DNA of 64,000 nt from assembly GCA_009363875.1 (NCBI GenBank), contig CM018685.1, positions 54,323,087 to 54,387,086 on the forward strand, written 5' to 3'. The position numbers and the translations under genes were made by a program. A model generated the notes under the pieces. The model ran no database searches. It was not told where the DNA came from and saw only the letters and a list, made by a program, of their open reading frames with translations. Positions 56,451-64,000 of the stretch are shown here, in pieces (position 1 is the stretch's first letter; each line of letters opens with the position of its first letter). The DNA comes from Mikania micrantha (Eukaryota; Streptophyta; Magnoliopsida; Asterales; Asteraceae).

Positions 56451-59373
56451 TATTTGTTGTTGTCGGCGTTCGACGCAGTTTGTTTGAAAAGATGGGGATA
56501 TTTGCGCATCATCTGATCTTCACGATCCCACGTGAATTCAGGTCCGCGTTTTGAGTTCCATCGTACTTTGACAATAGGAATCTTACTCTGCTTGAGTTGT
56601 TTGACCTCACGGTCCATGATTTCTACCGGCTCTTCCACGAACCGTAGTTGTTCATCCACCTGGATCTGGAACTATAAGTGTTTCATCTGATAAACATTTC
56701 TTCAGGTTCGAGACATGAAATACATTGTGAACTCCGTCGAGTTCGGCTGGTAAGTTGAGTTGGTATGCCACTGGACCAATCCTCTTCAGGATCTCGAAAG
56801 GCCCAATATACCGTGGGTTCAGTTTACCTCGTTTACCAAAATGAATGACGCCCTTCCAGGGTGAGAGTTTCAGAAGGACTTTATCTCCTACCTGAAATTC
56901 CAGAGGTTTTCGGCGTTTGTCGGCATAGCTCTTTTGACGATCTCGAGCTGCTGCCATGCGGTTTCTGATTTGCACGATCTTCTCTGTTGTTTCATGCATG
57001 AGTTCCGGGCCAGTAAGTTGGCTGTCGCCCACTTCCACCCAACAAATCGGTGATCGACATTTCCTACCATAGAGTGCCTCAAAAGGCGCTGCCTTGATGC
57101 TGGTGTGGTAACTGTTGTTGTAGGAAAACTCTACCAACGGTAAATGGGTTTCCCAGCTGTTGCCGAAGTCTACTACGCACGCTCGTAGCATATCTTCAAG
57201 AGTTTGTATCGTGCGTTCACTCTGGCCATCAGTTTGTGGGCGGTATGCTGTACTCATATCCAACCATGTGCCAAGTGACTTTTGCAATGATTTCCAGAAG
57301 TTAGAAGTGAATCTGGCGTCTCGATCAGAAATGATGGAGATCGGCACTCCATGTCGCGAGACTACTTCTTTGACATAGATTATGGCTAGCTTTTCCATTT
57401 TATCGTTTTCCTTGATCGCAAGGAAATGTGCTGACTTAGTCAGTCGGTCCACAATTACCCAGATGGTGTCACATCCACTTGGGGTACGGGGTAATTTGGT
57501 AATGAAATCCATGGATATTTGTTCCCATTTCCACATGGGGATCTGAGGTTGTGTGAGTAATCCAAATGGTTTCTGGTACTCGATCTTGACTTTCGCACAA
57601 GTCAAGCATTTGCCCACGTAGGTGGCGATGTCGGCTTTCATGTGTGGCCACCAGTAAAGTACCTTCAGATCATGATACATCTTATCCGATCCAGGGTGAA
57701 TGGAATACCGAGATTTGTGAGCCTCGTCCATCACAAGGTCTCGTTGGTTTCCGTGATGTGGAACCTAGATGCGTTCCATGAAATATTGTAAACCATCAGC
57801 TTTTACTTTAAGGTGTTGCTCCATTCCCCTCAGTGATTCTGCCGCTAGGTTTTCAGGTTTAAGTGCCTCCACCTGGGCATTACGTATTTGCTCAGGGAGG
57901 TTGGGATGGATGGTGAGCTGTAAAGCTCGCACCCTCTTGGGTTTCGAAGTGTTTTTCCGACTCAGGCATCGGCCACAACGTTGGCTTTCCCCGGATGATA
58001 CTTGATAGCACACTCATAGTCGTTTAGGAGTTCGAGCCAGCGACGCTGTCGCATGTTCAGTTCCTTCTGCTCGAATATGTGTTGGAGACTCTTGTGATCA
58101 GTGTATATCATACACTTGGTACCATACAGGTAGTGTCTCCAGATTTTGAGTGCAAATACCACGGCTCCAAGTTCCAAGTCGTGGGTGGTGTAGTTCTTCT
58201 CGTGGACTTTCAGTTGTCGAGAAGCATATGCGATCACCTTCTCTCGCTGCATCAGCACGCAACCGAGCCCTTGTATCGAGGCATCGCAATATACTATGAA
58301 ATCATCCGTTCCATCAGGAAGAGATAGGATAGGTGCACTACAGAGCTTCTGCTTGAGAAGTTGGAATGCAGCTTCTTGTTTGTCAGTCCAGAGATATTTC
58401 TTGTCTTTGTGGGTGAGAGCTGTGAGTGGTTGGGCTATCTTGGAAAATCCTTCGATAAATCGTCGATAATAGCCTGCCAATCCTAGGAATTGTCGCACCT
58501 CAGTTGGGGTCTTTGGTGCTTCCCAGTTCTTGATTGCCTCTATCTTAGATTTATCCACATGAATCCCTTGTTCATTGACAACATGTCCCAAAAATTGGAC
58601 TTCTCGAATCCAGAAGTCGCACTTTGAGAGTTTAGCGTACAACTTCTCCTTCCGTAACAGTTCAAGAGTCAATTGAAGATGTTCTTTGTGTTCCTCCTGG
58701 GTTTTGGAGTAGATGAGAATATCATCGATGAAAACAATGATAAACTTTTCGAGGTATGGTTTGCACACTCTATTCATGAGGTCCATGAATACTGCGGGTG
58801 CGTTTGTCAGCCCAAACGGCATAACCAGAAACTCATAATGGCCATACCGAGTGCGAAAAGCAGTCTTGGGTATATCTTCCTCCTGAATCCTCAACTGATG
58901 GTACCCAGATCGCAGATCGATCTTAGAATAGTAACTCGATCCTTGCAGTTGATCGAACAGATCATCGATCCGAGGTAAGGGGTATCGGTTCTTGATTGTT
59001 ACTTTGTTCAACTCACGGTAGTCGATGCACATACGGAACGTGCCATCCTTCTTCTTTACAAACAGGACCGGAGCTCCCCAAGGTGAGAAGCTTGGTCTAA
59101 TAAAACCCTTGTCCAACAGCTCCTGGAGTTGGTTGGACAGTTCCTGCATCTCGGAAGGTGCAAGTCGATATGGTGCTCGTGCGATATGTGCGGCTCCCGG
59201 TACAAGATCTATGCGGAACTCCACTTGTCGAGGTGGTGGTAGTCCTGGTAGATCCTCAGGGAAAACGTCGGGATAGTTGCATACGACTGGGATGTCTTCG
59301 ATTTTCTTTTCCTCTTCAGTCTTGTCGGTGAAAAGCGCCAGAATGGTTGTGTATCCCTTTCGTAAGCATTTGT
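56451..59373 (-). pseudogene. pol of element 4 (RT-RNase H-integrase-chromodomain)
   Basis: Read right to left it enters after protease (KCLRKGYTTILA) and covers RT (CIDYRELN, FIDDIL), RNase H (DGTDDFIVYCDAS), integrase (SKCLTCAK-type zinc region, DFITKLP, SDRDARF, QSERTIQTLED), GPFEILKRIGPVAY and a complete C-terminal chromodomain (KVRWNSKRGPEFTWDRE). I find only three lesions: a 1-base deletion at about 57962 in the ADALSRK motif, a TAG in place of a Trp codon near 57764, and a small deletion near 56657. The N-terminal part and gag are cut off by element 5, inserted at 59373/59374; they should lie beyond the right window edge. The apparent upstream Met at 59389 belongs to the LTR of element 5. 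Confidence 0.92.
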
Positions 59374-61420
59374 TGTGACAGTTACACACGAGAATTACGT
59401 CATTAATGATGTAAGCACATTTGGTTGTTCTAGAAATTCACATTGATTTACTGATTGTAATTGTTACAGATTGATAGTATGCGAGAAATGATGAACGTGG
59501 GTGAAACCCGTGCACAAAACGGAGTCCTGGATTGCCCGAAATCGTAAAACGAAGAAAAATTTCTAAGTATTGGACTACTGGACTCATCGCGGTACGCGAT
59601 GGACCAAAATATCTAAGATTCCGGAAATCCTCGCGGTACGCGACGAGTGTGGCGGTGGAGAAATCTGATCTACTTCATCAGATTTCATGCAAAGTTGAAT
59701 TTTGTTTACATCCCTCGAACCAGAACACCACCACAGGCGAAGAACATCATCTCTGAGCATCCAATCTCAGTGTTGAAGACATCTGATCGTGTGGTTGAAG
59801 CCAGGGAACTTATCTGCAAGTACTGATCGTTGTTTTGAAGTCAGAAATCCGTCTAAATAGGTAACAGTTCGTTTTAACCTTCTAGTTTGATTTTGATTGA
59901 TTAGATCTTGTTTTTGAACGTAATGACATAGTTAGGATTGTTGATTATTGCCTAGATGATGGCTAGGATTGATTATAAACAAATAACATGAAGTTTTAAT
60001 GGTTAAATCCTTGTTTTGATCCGTTGTAATGCCCGGTTTGCATGAAATCATACTTATGATTATAATGGTTTAATCCATTTGATTATGACAATGTAGGTGA
60101 TTAGTTGGATTAATCTTTGAAATGCAAGGTTAAATCCAAGTGTTTCAAACTAATCACAATCATTAACATACTCATTGGAACGATTATCTGATGTATATGA
60201 TAACATTCAGATTAGTATGTTAAACATGGTTACTATACCTATGTTGATGCTACATTGTGATATTTCATGATATTTGGGTAATCAATAACAAGGATTGATC
60301 ACTCATAAGCCATTAAGTTATCTAGAAACTGTTACAGTATCATAATCAACAACATTAACTATTTGGTTAATCCGAGATTATTCTGATTAATCAAGAGTGT
60401 CATCAACCTTGTATTGGGAATCTAATGCAATGTAGGTTCCTACATTATCATACATTGTATGATATAATACTAAAGTAACCAATTACATAACTAATATTGG
60501 TTTGATGACTTACAAAGCAATGTCTTTGACATTGAACGTTCAGAAAGATCTAATCAGTAAACTAGAACATAAATAACTCATTAAATATAACTAATGAAGA
60601 ATCATCTATGTACTATCAGTTTGGTGATATTCTGCTACATCTATACTACCAGGTGAGTTTCATACAACCCCTTTTCTTTTTACTGTATTACAAACATCGG
60701 GGTAACTCTACAATCTGTTTTCTGAACATATGATATGCATCACTGATATCTTTGTGATTTCATGTGACTTTTGTGTGATTTCATGGGATTTTGCTGTTAG
60801 TATCTCTATCACAGTATCAAAAGTCCTCATCTCTTGAACTGTATCTAGTGAACCCATGTGGGGCTGAACAGGAATCATTGATAGTACTATTGGCTGACAA
60901 CCCATTTGCTGGGAGGATTGCTTATCCCCTTGTGTGAATGTTTGGTACCTGTTTCCAAAACACTTTCTTAATGTTAGTGATAGACATTAAGATAATGAGG
61001 CATTAAGATATTTACCGACGGGTAGTATCTTCGTGAAACGTACAACTGTCCGAAAGGAACTAGATACAGGTCCCATGGTTATCCGGAACTGAACTTTTGA
61101 GAACATACTTATCATATCATATTGTTTTAAATTGAACTTACGAACTCACCAGCTTTGTGCTGACGTTTTCAAACTTAAACCTTTTTGCAGGTAGACCGTG
61201 ACTTCGGGGAGAATGCACTTCACAAATTTGTAGTTAAATAAGTTAATATTGTAATGTAAATTGTAATAACGAACCTTGTAATGTCTTTGTTTTAAGTTAA
61301 TCTGTGTGCTTGTGATATCGGATCAAGTAAGTCACACCTCACCTCAGAGAAATCACCACTATGCTTCCGCAACCATTTCAGTGACATCATCAACAGGTGA
61401 CGAGAGGTGGGGGTGTGACA
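59374..61420 (+). repeat. 5' LTR of element 5 (2,047 bp)
   Basis: It starts TGTGACAGTTACACACG and ends GAGGTGGGGGTGTGACA, followed by the primer site. It contains two TCGCGGTACGCGA motifs (59587-59599 and 59631-59643). No ORF of note; the rest is AT-rich with ATTAACATACT/GGATTAATC near-repeats. Confidence 0.88.
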
Positions 61421-61423
61421 GGG

Positions 61424-61436
61424 TGGTATCAGAGCC
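61424..61436 (+). promoter_or_regulatory. primer binding site of element 5
   Basis: TGGTATCAGAGCC follows the LTR end after GGG; initiator tRNA-Met type. Confidence 0.92.
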
Positions 61437-61771
61437 ACAGGTTATTGAGAATTAGGTTGACTTAGAGACCTAGACTATAACCATAGGCTCGAATAGTGAC
61501 ACAGAGAGCACCGAACATAACAACCGAACAAAACTTGTTTTGAACTAAGCCAGGATAATCAGGTGATACGAATTCCAGTTATGAGTGGCCAGCTTAACTG
61601 AAATTTGTAACACGTGTGCATTCTAGTTTAATTTATTACAACCAGAACATTAATAACTATCTGGACGAATAGTTGTTCTAAGATAGGAAGAAGCATCATA
61701 TCATGTTCATATTAAATATTGTTATTTAATATTTACGTCATGATACTGATTAGAAATTTTTATTGTACAGC

Positions 61772-62579
61772 GATGGCCGATCAAGCCGAACAGTACATTT
61801 ACCAGAGATTTCCTTATTTGAGGTTGGACGACACCCCGAGCTCTAGTGCAGGAGCAGACTCGGACCCTAGTGAGGCTTCATCTGCAGCTTCACAAGCGAC
61901 CCCTGCCGGACCTCATACACCATCATCCCCCAGACCTGTTACTCCACCGCCACCACCATCACCAGTACCACCACCAGCATCTCCTATTGTACCCAGTCCT
62001 CCTCATTCACCCTTGGTTTAGGTTTCTGCTGAGAGGAGACAGAGCTCCTCTCCACGGAGAGTCCCTGCGTGGGACGGATTACGACGGATGCGGGGACAAG
62101 CCCGCAAGACCACGTGGCTATCCCCTAGACATCAGATGGCTCCCTGAGATGAGCCCCAAACTATCCACGAGGTGGGAGAATCCTCCCACCAAGCAGAGCT
62201 GCGAGCACAGATGCAGCAGGTCTCTCAAGACCTGCAGGGCCTTAGGCAAGACCTTCACCAGCATCAGACTGCCTTGGAGGATACTCGCAACACAGTACTT
62301 AAGATCCTCATTTCACACCTAACTCTTCTGGAGCGGGTGAATTTTATGGATACGGACGCCCAGGCTTGGAGGACGACCGTAGAGGGACGTCTGAGTAGGA
62401 TATGGATGCAGGTGTTAGTTGCTGCAGTTTGGCAGCAAATTGCAGTCTGGAGGGAGAGGCTGCAAGGCTGGATTTGGATGCTTGGCGCACTGAGCACTAA
62501 GGCTAGACTCTTATGTTTAGCTATAGTATTGGCTACTATAGCTATTATCCTAGCCTGCTTGCCGTATTTCTTTCGCTAA
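61772..62579 (+). pseudogene. extra ORF upstream of gag in element 5 (coiled coil plus membrane segment)
   Basis: One frame from MADQAEQYIYQRF to the stop at 62579 spans about 268 codons and is broken by just two stops, TAG at 62019 and TGA near 62150. Both could come from single C-to-T changes in CAG and CGA. The N-terminal third is Ser/Pro-rich with a PPPPPSPVPPP run. A heptad-like segment (SHQAELRAQMQQVSQDLQGL) suggests a coiled coil, and the C-terminus is hydrophobic (CLAIVLATIAIILACLPYFF), like a membrane anchor. I know no family for it. The position between primer site and gag matches the 234-codon ORF of element 1, although the sequences do not obviously align. Confidence 0.6.
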
Positions 62580-62887
62580 GTGTGATCGAGCATCATCTAT
62601 TTTGGGACTTATCATTGTATATACCATATACGGATATGTGGTTTTCTGTATGAACGTTGTAGTAACACTTGGTTGTATCAAAACTTTCTAATAGTGCTAA
62701 TAAACGGTTGTTTTGTGTATTTGATTGTGTAATGTGTTATGTATGTTGTGTATGACTAGTGTATTAATTTCAAATTCATATGATCAACAACTAGAAACTA
62801 AAAACAATTCCAAGTAAGAACATATCAACTTGAGAACATATCAGTGTGTGAACATTTTTGTATAAGAACATATCTATTGCTAGTATG
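62580..62887. other. spacer in element 5
   Basis: T/G-rich non-coding sequence with GAACATAT near-repeats (62818-62872) leading into the minisatellite. Confidence 0.5.
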
Positions 62888-63676
62888 GCAATGTGTCATA
62901 TCAAAGTCCTGTGTGGCAACATTTCAATTGTCTGTGTGACAACATTTCAAAGTCTTGTGTGGCAACATTTCAATTGTCTGTGTGACAACATTTCAAAGTC
63001 CTGTGTGGCATCATATCAAAGTCCTGTGTGGCAACATTTCAATTGTCTGTGTGACAACATTTCAAAGTCCTGTGTGGCATCATATCAAAGTCCTGTGTGG
63101 CAACATTTCAATTGTCTGTGTGACAACATTTCAAAGTCCTGTGTGGCATCGTATCAAAGTCCTGTGTGGCAACATTTCAATTGTCTGTGTGTCAACATTT
63201 CAAAGTCCTGTGTGGCATCGTATCAAAGTCCTGTGTGGCAACATTTCAATTGTCTGTGTGGCATCATATCAAAGTCCTGTGTGGAAACATTTCAATTGTC
63301 TGTGTGACAATATTTCAAAGTCTTGTGTGGCATCATATCAAAGTCCTGTGTGGCAACATTTCAATTGTCTGTGTGACAACATTTCAAAGTCCTGTGTGGC
63401 ATCGTATCAAAGTCCTGTGTGGCAACATTTCAATTGTCTGTGTGACAACATTTCAAAGTCCTGTGTGGCATCGTATCAAAGTCTTGTGTGGCAACATTTC
63501 AATTGTCTGTGTGGCATCATATCAAAGTCCTGTGTGGCAACATTTCAATTGTCTGTGTGACAATATTTCAAAGTCCTGTGTGGCATCATATCAAAGTCCT
63601 GTGTGGCAACATTTCAATTGTCTGTGTGACAACATTTCAAAGTCCTGTGTGGCAACATTTCAAGGTCCTGTGTAAT
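62888..63676 (+). repeat. 23-bp minisatellite with 69-bp higher-order unit
   Basis: Three related 23-mers alternate: AACATTTCAAAGTCCTGTG(TGGC), ATCATATCAAAGTCCTGTG(TGGC) and AACATTTCAATTGTCTGTG(TGAC). In the regular part they follow as a 69-bp trimer. About 34 monomers are present. Because no monomer contains a stop in the frames used, long periodic frames stay open; I regard these as by-products, although 69 is a multiple of three. Confidence 0.9.
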
Positions 63677-63911
63677 ATTTTAACATGTTGTTAAATTATC
63701 AGGACTGAGTATAACTACGAATATCTGTGTGATCTGTGTGTATGGAGAAAATATCTGGACTGAACTCATGTAGTTATACTGTATTCTTTATCATCACATT
63801 TCAATATAAATTTTCATTATAACTGAATATGATTGAATTTATGTGATAGAACGGGTTATATCTTTAATGTTCTTGAACTGACTTGAGTTTTGTCTGCATG
63901 TGAGCAGAATA

Positions 63912-64000
63912 ATGGCTCCTAAAAGAGGTTGACCAGCTAAGAAAGTTGTCCAGAACATTACCAACCCTGAACAGAATCAAATTCCACCTCTGAATGTTGA
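63912..64000 (+). pseudogene. gag start of element 5 with early stop (cut by window end)
   Basis: ATG at 63912 opens MAPKRG, then TGA at 63930-63932, then PAKKVVQNITNPEQ in the same frame to the window edge. An Arg codon (CGA) at the stop would give an AT-hook-like Arg-Gly-Arg-Pro core common at the N-terminus of such gags; the change is the C-to-T expected of a methylated CpG. Translation could also restart downstream, which cannot be judged here. Confidence 0.55.

Larger units (their letters stand above)
59374..64000 (+). mobile_element. element 5: gypsy retrotransposon inserted in element 4 (5' part)
   Basis: LTR, primer site, an upstream ORF, a minisatellite and the first codons of gag are in the window; pol and the 3' LTR lie to the right. 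Its LTR start interrupts the pol codons of element 4 in opposite orientation. The left flank TTTGT (59369-59373) should recur as target duplication after its 3' LTR. Confidence 0.88.

Noticed and set aside
59374..59389. N-terminal residues MCNCHN of the element 4 pol frame
   Set aside because: They are read from the inserted LTR of element 5, an accidental fusion rather than the native start.
62888..63676. CRISPR-like array of short regular repeats
   Set aside because: Units are contiguous variants of one another with no unique spacers, and the DNA is plant retrotransposon.
62858..63694. Long overlapping repetitive proteins (149-201 codons) in three frames
   Set aside because: They are the periodic reading of a 23-bp minisatellite without stop codons; no start context or domain, and all frames are equally open.

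Overview
The window is nuclear DNA of a flowering plant, most likely a eudicot and, as an inference from the style of the gag-pol proteins, probably Asteraceae. It is AT-rich, contains no intact host gene, no rRNA and no canonical tRNA gene, and is almost entirely transposable elements nested in or lying beside one another. All protein-coding remains are of retrotransposon or transposon origin, apart from a 53-codon scrap of an LRR receptor-like protein.

Layout. (1) 1-9645: Ty3/gypsy chromovirus (Tekay/Del-like) element 1, minus strand, with about 3.0 kb LTRs, a broken pol, a gag split by one stop and an extra coiled-coil ORF upstream of gag. It sits inside the 3' LTR of (2) element 2 (9646-19702), a second chromovirus on the minus strand with a nearly complete gag-pol and a truncated 5' LTR. 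(3) 19723-20148: a 426-bp TRIM-like miniature LTR element. (4) 20951-26302: a Ty1/copia-type element with a perfect 5-bp target duplication that carries only a damaged gag, with a MITE in one LTR and a Helitron-like end inside. (5) 26308-30105: MITEs, SINE-like insertions and small fragments of an LRR receptor-like gene and a copia RNase H. (6) 30111-41208: element 3, plus strand, the most striking object: two 4,555-bp LTRs that look identical flank only about 2 kb with an open gag and no pol, with a perfect GCTCA target duplication. (7) 41214-45190: a tandem array of about 420-bp units, each with a long nested hairpin, one unit interrupted by a 1,028-bp Helitron. (8) 45191-54237: SINEs with clear target duplications, minisatellites, a CACTA-type transposase remnant, a GC-rich hAT-like element, a second Helitron candidate and a MULE/FAR1-like pseudogene. 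(9) 54238-59373: element 4 (chromovirus, minus strand, related to element 1), whose pol is interrupted by (10) element 5 (59374 to beyond the window end, plus strand), with a 2,047-bp LTR, an upstream ORF broken by stops, a 23-bp/69-bp higher-order minisatellite and a gag start with an early stop.

How the parts relate. Elements 3 and the copia element keep LTRs, primer site, polypurine tract and gag but lack polymerase, so they could move only with enzymes supplied by relatives. Elements 1, 2, 4 and 5 belong to the kind of families that could have supplied them, but the copies here are broken. The order of events can be read from nesting: element 2 before element 1; element 4 before element 5; the satellite array before its Helitron; a CACTA relic before its SINE. 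Identity between LTR pairs, judged by eye, makes element 3 the youngest, then elements 1 and 2.
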